Assembly: GCA_025350745.1 (NCBI GenBank)
Contig: JANXXG010000200.1
Span: forward strand, 1-7,732
Direction: 5' to 3'
From: Chloroflexota bacterium
Lineage (GTDB): Bacteria; Chloroflexota; Limnocylindria; P2-11E
DNA: 7,732 nucleotides
In this document: in pieces, positions 1 through 5,908 of the stretch
Numbering within the stretch: the stretch's first letter is position 1
How the letters are laid out: every line of letters begins with the position of its first letter
The notes under the pieces: model-generated
What the model saw: only the letters and a program-made list of their open reading frames with translations
What the model was told of the DNA's origin: nothing
Database searches by the model: none
Made by a program: the position numbers and the translations under genes

Positions 1-478
1 CGTTGCTGATCCACATCTTGCGGCCGCGCAGGATCCAGTCCGTGCCGTCACGCGTGGCACTCGTGCGGAGCTTCGTCGCATCGCTGCCCACTTCGGGCTC
101 GGTGAGGCCGAAGCAGCCGATGACCTCACCGCTACAGAGCCGGGGCAGGTACTGCTTCTTTTGCGCTTCGGTGCCCCACTTGAGGATCGTGAGCTCGACA
201 AGGGAGATCTGGACTGAGAGCGTCGTCCGGACGGACGAGTCGGCCCGTCCGATCTCTTCGGTGACGAGCGCGTGGGAGATGTAATCGAGGCCATGACCGC
301 CGTATTGCTCGGGGATCGGGCCCCCGAGAAGGCCGAGCGGCGCCATCTTTTTGAGCACGTCGGCCGGGAAGGTCTCGGTCCGATCGCGCTCTCGGGCGCC
401 CGGCGCGATCTCACGGTCCGCGAAGTCCCGCGCGAGCTTGCGGATCTCTTCCTGTTCCGGCGAGAGGTCGTAGTCCAT
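1..478 (-). CDS. Acyl-CoA dehydrogenase, N-terminal part (3' end outside window)
   Basis: This is an FAD-dependent flavoenzyme that would oxidise an acyl-CoA to the 2,3-enoyl-CoA and pass electrons to electron-transfer flavoprotein in the cytoplasm. The 159 visible residues begin MDYDLSPEQEEIRKLARDF, the usual helical N-terminal domain. The FAD/substrate motif FGLTEPEVGSD lies at residues 123-133 and the visible part ends in the KMWISN strand. The SVQISLV and GCFGLTEP segments resemble the glutaryl-CoA dehydrogenase side of the family, but the catalytic Glu lies outside the window, so the substrate cannot be set. The ATG at 478 is chosen because the family N-terminus starts there and a TAGACT box sits 7 bases upstream; there is no Shine-Dalgarno. 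It follows the broken cyclase gene after 10 bases on the same strand. Family assignment is firm; substrate is unknown. Confidence 0.93.
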   Translation of the reverse strand, partial: MDYDLSPEQEEIRKLARDFADREIAPGARERDRTETFPADVLKKMAPLGLLGGPIPEQYGGHGLDYISHALVTEEIGRADSSVRTTLSVQISLVELTILKWGTEAQKKQYLPRLCSGEVIGCFGLTEPEVGSDATKLRTSATRDGTDWILRGRKMWISN

Positions 479-485
479 CGGCGTC

Positions 486-491
486 AGTCTA
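486..491 (-). promoter_or_regulatory. Putative -10 box (TAGACT) for a leaderless acyl-CoA dehydrogenase transcript
   Basis: On the minus strand TAGACT is followed by seven bases (GACGCCG) and then the ATG at 478. A TANNNT hexamer 6-7 bases before the start codon, with no Shine-Dalgarno, is the known layout of leaderless promoters in Actinobacteria and Deinococcota. The TAG of the box is also the stop codon of the upstream cyclase reading frame, so the dehydrogenase could have its own promoter at the very end of that gene. No -35 box was seen. This is inferred from spacing only. Confidence 0.45.
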
Positions 492-1116
492 GGTATCGAG
501 CGTGGCGTAGGCGCGGACGGGGAAGGTGCCCATGCCGGCCACCTTTACCGGGACCGCGGTGAACCGATAGCCGCCGCCGGGCAGCGCCGCGAGGTTCGTG
601 AGGTGCTCGCAGATCGGGATGCCGGCCGCAAGGAGCGTCGTGTGCACCGGCCGCTCTTCGCCGGTGATGTCGTCGCTCGACCAGATGGCGCGCCGCGTCC
701 ACCGTCAGGAACGGGTGTCCAATGAAATATGCATCGGTGCGCCAGTGGCGATCCCAGCCCGTCCGGATCAGCACCGCCTTGCCCGCGACGTCCGGTGAGA
801 CCAGCGCATCGCGACCGATGGACCGACCGGCACCGGTCGCGTCCACCGTGACCGCAGGGATGTCGGCGACCCGGTCGAGATCCAGGCCGCCGAGGTCGAC
901 GCCGTCGGCGTAGCGATGGAACGGGGTGTCGAGGTACGTCCCCGTGTTCGAGCACATCTCGATGAGCCCGATCTGGAACTCGGTGCCCGCCGCGTACCGC
1001 GAACGGCCGGCCTCACGGCTCAGGGAGTCGGAGATCTTGGGCGCCGGCAGGCCCTGGTAGGTGACCATCCCGCGTTCCACGACATGGCTGAGATCGATAT
1101 GCCGCCTCGCGGTCAT
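489..1116 (-). pseudogene. Cyclase / kynurenine-formamidase-family hydrolase, frameshifted with an internal deletion
   Basis: This is the remnant of a cyclase-family (PF04199) metal-dependent hydrolase, a family that includes kynurenine formamidase and isatin hydrolase. Residues 1-147 read normally: HIDLSH at 6-11, NTGTYLDTPFH at 57-67, GKAVLIRTGWDRHW at 112-125, GHPFLTVDAARHLVE at 133-147. The frame then breaks. The family C-terminus resumes in another frame from about 680 (SSDDITGEERPVHT, then ICEHLTNLAALPGGGYRF, then GMGTFPVRAYATLDT) and stops with TAG at 489-491. The usual strand between 'HLVE' and 'SDD' (of the form AGV.LVGID) is absent, so roughly ten residues plus a frame shift are lost; without repair the frame runs on as Arg/His-rich nonsense to 484. 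The ATG at 1116 is chosen over 1149 because GAGGAGGA lies 5 bases before it. Two of the usual metal-binding His (HxGTHxD) are Asn57 and Tyr61. A sequencing or assembly error remains possible. Confidence 0.85.
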
Positions 1117-1120
1117 TGCA

Positions 1121-1128
1121 TCCTCCTC
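1121..1128 (-). promoter_or_regulatory. Strong Shine-Dalgarno (GAGGAGGA) of the cyclase gene
   Basis: The minus strand reads GTGAGGAGGATGCA and then ATG, placing a near-perfect anti-16S match about 5 bases before the ATG at 1116. This decides the start at 1116 rather than the upstream in-frame ATG at 1149. It is also the clearest ribosome binding site in the window, in contrast to the leaderless-looking neighbours. Confidence 0.75.
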
Positions 1129-1143
1129 ACGTTCGACAAGGTC

Positions 1144-1170
1144 CGTCATCGGTGACGCCCACTGACGTCA
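1144..1170. promoter_or_regulatory. Cluster of TGACG half-sites, including the palindrome TGACGTCA (possible operator)
   Basis: The cyclase-to-transporter divergent region holds CGTCA-TCGG-TGACG (1144-1157), an inverted repeat with 5-base arms, followed by the perfect 8-base palindrome TGACGTCA (1163-1170). The two plus-strand TGACG copies start at 1153 and 1163, exactly 10 bases (one helical turn) apart. On the minus strand TTGACG (1171-1166) also resembles a -35 box facing the cyclase gene, but no good -10 follows at 16-18 bases. Regularly spaced half-sites between divergent genes suit a transcription factor operator; no regulator gene is in the window and the family is unknown. Confidence 0.35.
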
Positions 1171-1251
1171 AAGGGGAGAAGTCGTCGCGGAGCAACGATG
1201 AATGGACGCCACACGCGCCGCAATTTACGGTCGCATGCGGGTCGCGGCCGA

Positions 1252-1257
1252 TAGCAT
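1252..1257 (+). promoter_or_regulatory. Putative -10 box (TAGCAT) of the export operon, leaderless type
   Basis: TAGCAT is followed by seven bases (CGATGTG) and the ATG at 1265. It has the same TANNNT-to-ATG spacing as the box before the acyl-CoA dehydrogenase, and there is no Shine-Dalgarno before this ATG. It supports 1265 as start of the transporter rather than the in-frame ATG at 1202. No convincing -35 box was found. Confidence 0.45.
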
Positions 1258-1264
1258 CGATGTG

Positions 1265-2215
1265 ATGTCGACGAGCCGCAGCGCGTCCCCACTCGCCATC
1301 TGGGCAGCCCTCGGCTCCGTCTACGTCATCTGGGGCTCGACGTACCTCGCGATCGCGATCGCCGTGCAGACCCTGCCGCCGTTGTTCTCGGCCGGACTCC
1401 GGTTCTGTGTCGCTGGACTAGCGCTCCTCGCCCTCACCGCCGTCCGGCGCGGCTTGCACCTCGAGTGTCGCCAGCTCGTCGCTGCCGCGACCGTGGGCCT
1501 GCTGCTCATCGTCGGCGGGAACGGCTTCGTGGTCCTGGCGGAACGAACCGTCCCGTCCGGTCTCACAGCGCTGATCGTCGCGTCCGTTCCGCTCTGGATC
1601 GTGATCCTCCGTCGCGTGGCGGGCGACCGCATCCATCTCTCCACGCTCGTTGGTGTCGCGGTCGGGTTCGCGGGCGTCGCCTTCCTGGTCTTCCCACGCG
1701 GCTCGACGGGCGCGGTCGACACCGGCGGCGTGCTGCTGCTCCTCGTCGCGACGATGTCCTGGGCCACCGGCACGTTCCTCGCGCCGCGGCTGCGGATGCC
1801 CCGGAGCTCCTTGCTCTCGACCGGCGTCCAGCAGCTCGCTGGCGGCGTGGTCCTGCTCGTGTTCGGTGCAGCGATGGGAGAGCTGGCCCACCTCGAGCCG
1901 GCGACCTGGTCCACGAGCTCACTCCTCGCGATGGGGTACCTCGTCGTGTTCGGCTCGCTGGTCGGATTCACCGCATACAGCTGGCTGCTCCAGCACGCGC
2001 CGGTGTCGCTCGTCTCGACGTACGCGTACGTCAATCCGATCGTCGCGGTGCTCCTCGGTGCCCTGATCCTGGCGGAGCCGATCACGCCGTCGATCGGCAT
2101 CGGCGCGGCGATCATCGTCGCCGCGGTCGCGTTCATCGTGTCACGCGAGGGCGCGAGACAGCGCGCCGCCCGCGCGAGCTCCGAGCCGAGCGCCATCGGG
2201 ACAGCGGCGGACTGA
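1265..2215 (+). CDS. EamA/DMT-family exporter, YedA-like
   Basis: This is an inner-membrane drug/metabolite transporter of 316 residues with two EamA repeats (about residues 10-142 and 157-288), giving the usual ten hydrophobic helices. Signature segments are IWGSTYLAI (22-30), PPLFSAGLRF, NGFVVLAERTVPSGLTALI, SVPLW, MSWATGTFLAPR and STYAYVNPIVAVLLGALIL. Their order and wording closely follow Escherichia coli YedA. Such proteins usually export small metabolites or amino-acid-like compounds; the substrate cannot be read here. The ATG at 1265 is chosen because the stretch from the ATG at 1202 (AAIYGRMRVAADSIDV) is not family-like and a TANNNT box precedes 1265. The C-terminal tail is short, charged and cytoplasmic-looking. 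It is the first gene of an operon; the ABC ATPase starts 14 bases after its stop. Confidence 0.93.
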   Translation: MSTSRSASPLAIWAALGSVYVIWGSTYLAIAIAVQTLPPLFSAGLRFCVAGLALLALTAVRRGLHLECRQLVAAATVGLLLIVGGNGFVVLAERTVPSGLTALIVASVPLWIVILRRVAGDRIHLSTLVGVAVGFAGVAFLVFPRGSTGAVDTGGVLLLLVATMSWATGTFLAPRLRMPRSSLLSTGVQQLAGGVVLLVFGAAMGELAHLEPATWSTSSLLAMGYLVVFGSLVGFTAYSWLLQHAPVSLVSTYAYVNPIVAVLLGALILAEPITPSIGIGAAIIVAAVAFIVSREGARQRAARASSEPSAIGTAAD

Positions 2216-2223
2216 GAGGGGGA
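2216..2223 (+). promoter_or_regulatory. Shine-Dalgarno-like GAGGGGGA before the ABC ATPase
   Basis: The purine-rich tract GAGGGGGA ends 6 bases before the GTG at 2230 and starts at the stop codon of the DMT transporter. It supports GTG 2230 (giving VTNAIEIHGLTK) as the start and indicates translation of this gene inside a polycistronic message. Confidence 0.55.
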
Positions 2224-2229
2224 ACGGGT

Positions 2230-3114
2230 GTGACGAACGCGATCGAGATCCATGGCCTGACCAAGGACTACGGGAATGGGCACGGGATCTTCGACCTCGA
2301 CCTGGCGGTGACAGAAGGCGAGGTGTTCGGGTACCTCGGGCCGAACGGCGCCGGCAAGACGACGACCCTCAAGCTCCTCATGGGTCTGATCCACGCGTCG
2401 CGCGGTGGGGCGACGATCTTCGGGCTCGACGTCGACCGGGACGCCGTCGCACTGAAGAAGCGGATCGGCTACGTGCCTGGCGAGCTTCCGCAGTTCGGCG
2501 GTTGGCGGGGCGCGGAGATCGTCGGGTATGTGGCCGGGCTGCGTGGTGACGTGCCGGACGACAAGGTCGAGGCCATCGCCAAGCGCCTCGACCTCGATCT
2601 CGGCCGCAAATATCGCGAGTACTCGCACGGCAACAAGCAGAAGCTCGCGCTCCTCATCGCCTTCGCGCCGGAACCGGCGCTGCTGATCGTGGACGAGCCC
2701 ACCACCGGTCTTGACCCGCTGCACCAACAGGTGTTCCACGCGCTCGTTCAGGAGGCGAAGGCGCGGGGCGGGACCGTCCTTATCTCCTCGCACGTGTTGT
2801 CAGAGGTCGAGCAGGTCTGCGACCGCGTTGGGATCGTGCGAGACGGCCACCTCGCGACGGTCGGTCCCATCGACCAGCTCAGCGGCATCAAGGCGCACCA
2901 CGTCGCCATCGATTTCGCCGGCGCTCCGCCCATCGACCGGCTGCGGGCGCTGCCGGGCTTCGAGCAGGTGTCCGTCGAGGGCCTGCGCGTCCGGGGGTTG
3001 TATCGCGGGAGCTTCGAGCCTTTGCTCGCGGCCATCTCCGGCAGCCCGGTGACGAGCCTGACCAGTCGCGAGCCATCGCTCGAGGAGATCTTCTTGACCT
3101 ACTACTCCACGTGA
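2230..3114 (+). CDS. ABC transporter ATP-binding protein
   Basis: This is a cytoplasmic ATPase subunit of 294 residues that powers an ABC-2 type exporter. Walker A GPNGAGKTT is at 37-45, the signature motif reads YSHGNKQ (131-137) instead of LSGGQ, Walker B is LLIVDE (151-156), the D-loop is GLD (160-162) and the switch His is His188 in ISSHVLSEVE. The Q-loop region reads YVPGELPQ (81-88): the expected Gln position after YVP is Gly-Glu, a pattern known from the BcrA/CcmA-like drug-export ATPases. The roughly 75-residue C-terminal extension ends EPSLEEIFLTYYS, the usual DrrA/BcrA-type tail. The start is GTG with a purine-rich ribosome site. Its stop overlaps the next start (GTGA, 3111-3114), so the permease is its partner. 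Drug or lipid export is likely from family; the substrate is not known. Confidence 0.95.
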   Translation: MTNAIEIHGLTKDYGNGHGIFDLDLAVTEGEVFGYLGPNGAGKTTTLKLLMGLIHASRGGATIFGLDVDRDAVALKKRIGYVPGELPQFGGWRGAEIVGYVAGLRGDVPDDKVEAIAKRLDLDLGRKYREYSHGNKQKLALLIAFAPEPALLIVDEPTTGLDPLHQQVFHALVQEAKARGGTVLISSHVLSEVEQVCDRVGIVRDGHLATVGPIDQLSGIKAHHVAIDFAGAPPIDRLRALPGFEQVSVEGLRVRGLYRGSFEPLLAAISGSPVTSLTSREPSLEEIFLTYYST

Positions 3115-4730
3115 CCGTGTTGTGGCTCGCGGTCCGGTCCCACCGGACCGGAGCGATCGCGACGGCCGGCATCGCGGCGGTAGGCGGCTTGCTCAATGCG
3201 TTCGGATTCGTTCAGATCGCCGGTGCCACGCACGCCGAGCGCCTCGTCTTCGCGCACCAGATGGAGGTCCTCGGCAGGCAGTTCTCGTACATCCTGCCGC
3301 CGCCAGTCCAACTGGACACGATGGGCGGCTACCTCACGTGGCGCCAGTTCGGATCGATCGCGATGCTGTACGCCATCTGGGCCGTGCTCGCTGCGACCGG
3401 CGCGGCGCGTGGCGATGAGGAGCGAGGACTCACCGAGCTCTGGCTCGCGAGCGGCGTGTCGCGTGCCCGTTGGCTGGTGGGACGCGCGGGCGGATTCGCG
3501 CTAGCGGCGGCCGCATCGATCGTATTGGGCATGCTGATCACCGCCGCCGGCGCGGCTATCGCCGGCGATCCGCTGCCGGTCGTCGGCGTGGTCTCCGAAT
3601 CGGTCGCCTTTCTCGCGATAACTGTCTGGGCATTCGGCCTGGGGCTACTCCTCGCGCAGGGGTTCCTGACCCGACGTTCGGCCGCGCTGGCCGGGTGCGG
3701 CCTGCTGATCCTGCTGTTCCTCTTGAACTCGGCGATCCGATCGGGCATCGACGTCGGTGTGGCGCGATGGCTTTCACCGTTCTTCTACTTCGACCGCAGC
3801 GCGCCGCTCCTTGACGGAGGTGCGCTCGATGGTCCGGCTTCCGTGGTCCTTGTAGCCACTGCGGCGCTGCTCGTCGCGCTCGCGACGGTCGCGTTCGTTC
3901 GCAGAGACGTCGGGGGAACGATCTTCCGGCGCCGACGGCGGGTCACGACGCCCACCGCCCGGCCCTCGCGCGATCGCGTGCTGCGCATGCCGGTGCTGGC
4001 CGCGGTCGACCAGCAGCGAGGGTGGATCGCCGGCTGGACCGTCGGTCTCGCGATCCTTGCCTATGGCCTGGTCTCGATCACCAAGGTGCTGGTCAGCGTC
4101 ATCCGAGCCACCCCTGGGCTGACGCAGTACCTCGAGGCGACCGGAGTCTCAAGCGACACGGAGTTCGTCGGGGTGATCTGGTTCGGCACGGCGCTGCTGA
4201 TCATCGCGATATTCGTCGTGGTGCAGGTGAACGGCTGGGCCGCGGACGACGGTGAGGGGCGACTCGAGCTCGTGCTCGCGCAGCCGGTCTCGCGTACGCG
4301 TGTCGTGCTCGAGCGCATCGCCTCGCTCCTCGTCGCAGTCCTGATCATCGCCGCCGTCAGCACCCTGGTCGTGTACGGCACCGCGAACGCCAATGGCGTC
4401 GAGATGCCGGCCGGGCGCACCGCTCTCGCCGGTCTGCTCATGCTGCCGGTCTCGTTCGCCCTCGGCGGCGTCGGCCTGGCACTGGTCGGATGGCGACCGC
4501 GTCTGGCGGTCGTTGTCCTCGGCGTCGTCACCGCGATCTCGTACTTCACGGAGCAGTTCGCGCCAATCTTCAAGCTGCCCGAGTGGGTGCAGCGAACGTC
4601 GGTGTTCGCGCTCTATGGAATGCCGCTGTCCCGGGACGACTGGCCGGGCACCGGGATCCTCATGAGCATCGGCGCTGCGGGCACGGCGATCGCGATCATC
4701 GCGATGCGACGCCGCGATGTCGGAAGCTAG
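3111..4730 (+). CDS. ABC-2 type permease with two fused homologous halves
   Basis: This integral membrane protein of 539 residues has about twelve hydrophobic segments and is the membrane partner of the ATPase just upstream. It contains an internal duplication. The first half (about 1-270) has DEERGLTELWLASGVSRAR at 102-120, and the second (about 291-539) has DGEGRLELVLAQPVSRTR at 380-397. The halves end alike, RRDVGGT (264-270) and RRRDVGS (533-539), and are joined by a basic linker (RRRRRVTTPTARPSRDR, about 273-289). The layout is that of the TnrB/ABC2_membrane exporter permeases of actinomycetes, where one polypeptide carries both membrane halves. The GTG start lies within the 4-base GTGA overlap with no Shine-Dalgarno, so it is probably translated by coupling. 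The stop lies in a CTAG shared with the convergent thiolase gene. The substrate is unknown; an antibiotic or lipid-like compound is the family guess. Confidence 0.92.
   Translation: MTVLWLAVRSHRTGAIATAGIAAVGGLLNAFGFVQIAGATHAERLVFAHQMEVLGRQFSYILPPPVQLDTMGGYLTWRQFGSIAMLYAIWAVLAATGAARGDEERGLTELWLASGVSRARWLVGRAGGFALAAAASIVLGMLITAAGAAIAGDPLPVVGVVSESVAFLAITVWAFGLGLLLAQGFLTRRSAALAGCGLLILLFLLNSAIRSGIDVGVARWLSPFFYFDRSAPLLDGGALDGPASVVLVATAALLVALATVAFVRRDVGGTIFRRRRRVTTPTARPSRDRVLRMPVLAAVDQQRGWIAGWTVGLAILAYGLVSITKVLVSVIRATPGLTQYLEATGVSSDTEFVGVIWFGTALLIIAIFVVVQVNGWAADDGEGRLELVLAQPVSRTRVVLERIASLLVAVLIIAAVSTLVVYGTANANGVEMPAGRTALAGLLMLPVSFALGGVGLALVGWRPRLAVVVLGVVTAISYFTEQFAPIFKLPEWVQRTSVFALYGMPLSRDDWPGTGILMSIGAAGTAIAIIAMRRRDVGS
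4727..4730. other. Shared CTAG: convergent stop codons of permease and thiolase
   Basis: The plus-strand permease ends in TAG at 4728-4730 and the minus-strand thiolase ends in TAG at 4729-4727, so the palindrome CTAG supplies both stops. There is no room for an intergenic terminator, and no hairpin with a T-run was seen on either side, so the two transcripts probably overlap at their 3' ends. Confidence 0.9.
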
Positions 4731-5908
4731 GGGAGTCGCTCGAAGACGGCCGCGATGCCCTGGCCTCCGCCGATACAGAGGGACGCGAGCCCGTACTTGC
4801 CCTTGCGCTTTCCGAGCTCGGTGATGAGCGTGAGCGCGAGCCGCGCGCCCGAGGCGCCAAGCGGATGGCCGAGCGCGATCGCTCCGCCGTTGACGTTGGT
4901 CTTGTCGCGATCGAGACCGAGGTCCTTCTCGACCGCGAGGTATTGCGTCGCGAACGCCTCGTTGATCTCCACCAGGTCCATGTCCGCGATCGTGAGGCCC
5001 GCACGCTTCAGCGCCTGACGGCTCGAGGGAGCCGGGCCGATCCCCATGATGTCCGGGTCCACGCCGCACACCCCGCCGGACACGATGCGGGCGATCGGTG
5101 TGAGCCCCGCTGCCTGGGCGGCCTCCGCCGACGCGATCACGAGGGCGGCCGCGCCGTCGTTGATCCCGCTCGCGTTGCCGGCCGTCACCGTCCCGTCCTT
5201 TTCGAAGCGAGCGACAAGCTTGCCGAGGATCTCCATGCTGGTGTCGGGACGGATGTGCTCGTCCTTGTCGACGGCAGTGACGCCCTTCTTGGTCTTGACC
5301 TCGACCGGCACGATCTCCTCACTGAACCGGCCCGACTCGCGGGCCTTCGCCGCGAGCATGTGGCTGCGGTACGCGAACTCGTCGGCCGCCTGCCTGCCGA
5401 TCCCGTACGTGCGGCCGAGATTCTCGGCGGTGTTCGCCATCCCGAGCCCGTTGTACGAGTCGACCAGCGCGACCCAGAGGTAGTCCTCGAGCTTCTGCTC
5501 GCCGAGCGGCAGGCCCCAGCGCGCACCGCGGATCATGTGCGGGGCCATCGACATCGCCTCTGCGCCCCCGGCGAGGACGAAGTCCGCCTGGCCGAGCTGG
5601 ATCTCCTGCGCCGCGAGGAGGATCGCCTGCAGGCCCGATCCGCAGAGCCGGTTGATCGTGAGCGCGGGCGCTTCGATCGGCGCCCCGGCCTTCAGGCCGA
5701 TGTGCCGCGCGAAGTAGACGGCGTCGCCGCTCGTCTGCAGAACGTTGCCGAAGATGACCTGATCGATCTTGTCGGGCGAGATCTTCGAGCGCTTCAGCGC
5801 ACCCTTTGCGGCGACGATGCCGAGGTCGGTCGCGGAGACGTCGCGCAATGCTCCGCCGTATGTGCCGAAGGCGGTGCGCGCGCCGCCGAGGACGACGATC
5901 TCGTTCAT
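4727..5908 (-). CDS. Acetyl-CoA acetyltransferase (thiolase)
   Basis: This cytoplasmic thiolase of 393 residues interconverts two acetyl-CoA with acetoacetyl-CoA, or cleaves 3-ketoacyl-CoA. The active site is complete: nucleophile Cys89 in NRLCGSG, His348 in GGAIALGHPLGASG and Cys378 in SLCIGGGQG. These are the same numbers as in the well-studied Zoogloea biosynthetic thiolase, so the length is typical and the ATG at 5908 is right. GGAEAMSMAPH and GMANTAENL are further family blocks. The start overlaps the stop of the P1-family peptidase (ATGA, 5905-5908), implying a shared message and coupled translation. The stop TAG sits in the palindrome CTAG used by the convergent permease. The biosynthetic or degradative direction cannot be told from sequence; the acyl-CoA dehydrogenase at the left edge suggests CoA-ester metabolism nearby. 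Chain-length preference is undecided. Confidence 0.96.
   Translation of the reverse strand: MNEIVVLGGARTAFGTYGGALRDVSATDLGIVAAKGALKRSKISPDKIDQVIFGNVLQTSGDAVYFARHIGLKAGAPIEAPALTINRLCGSGLQAILLAAQEIQLGQADFVLAGGAEAMSMAPHMIRGARWGLPLGEQKLEDYLWVALVDSYNGLGMANTAENLGRTYGIGRQAADEFAYRSHMLAAKARESGRFSEEIVPVEVKTKKGVTAVDKDEHIRPDTSMEILGKLVARFEKDGTVTAGNASGINDGAAALVIASAEAAQAAGLTPIARIVSGGVCGVDPDIMGIGPAPSSRQALKRAGLTIADMDLVEINEAFATQYLAVEKDLGLDRDKTNVNGGAIALGHPLGASGARLALTLITELGKRKGKYGLASLCIGGGQGIAAVFERLP

Noticed and set aside
484..675. Arg/His-rich C-terminus of the cyclase open frame as a genuine novel domain
   Set aside because: Another frame of the same DNA encodes the expected cyclase C-terminus, so this tail is out-of-frame readthrough.
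666..690. Programmed ribosomal frameshift in the cyclase gene
   Set aside because: There is no slippery heptamer or downstream hairpin, and a conserved stretch of about ten residues is absent, which a frameshift alone would not explain.
1202..1264. Upstream ATG of the DMT transporter (extra 21 residues)
   Set aside because: The extension is not hydrophobic or family-like, there is no ribosome site before it, and a TAGCAT box 7 bases before the ATG at 1265 fits better.
1348..1365. GCGATCGC-like short repeats (also near 4685-4700)
   Set aside because: They encode Ala-Ile dipeptides inside membrane helices (AIAIA) and follow from codon bias; they are not regularly spaced intergenic repeats.
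1321..2793. 490-codon open frame antisense to the DMT transporter and ABC ATPase
   Set aside because: Its protein is Arg/Pro/Thr-rich low-complexity with no recognisable domain, and the opposite strand carries two clear families with strong motifs. Long antisense frames are expected at this GC content.
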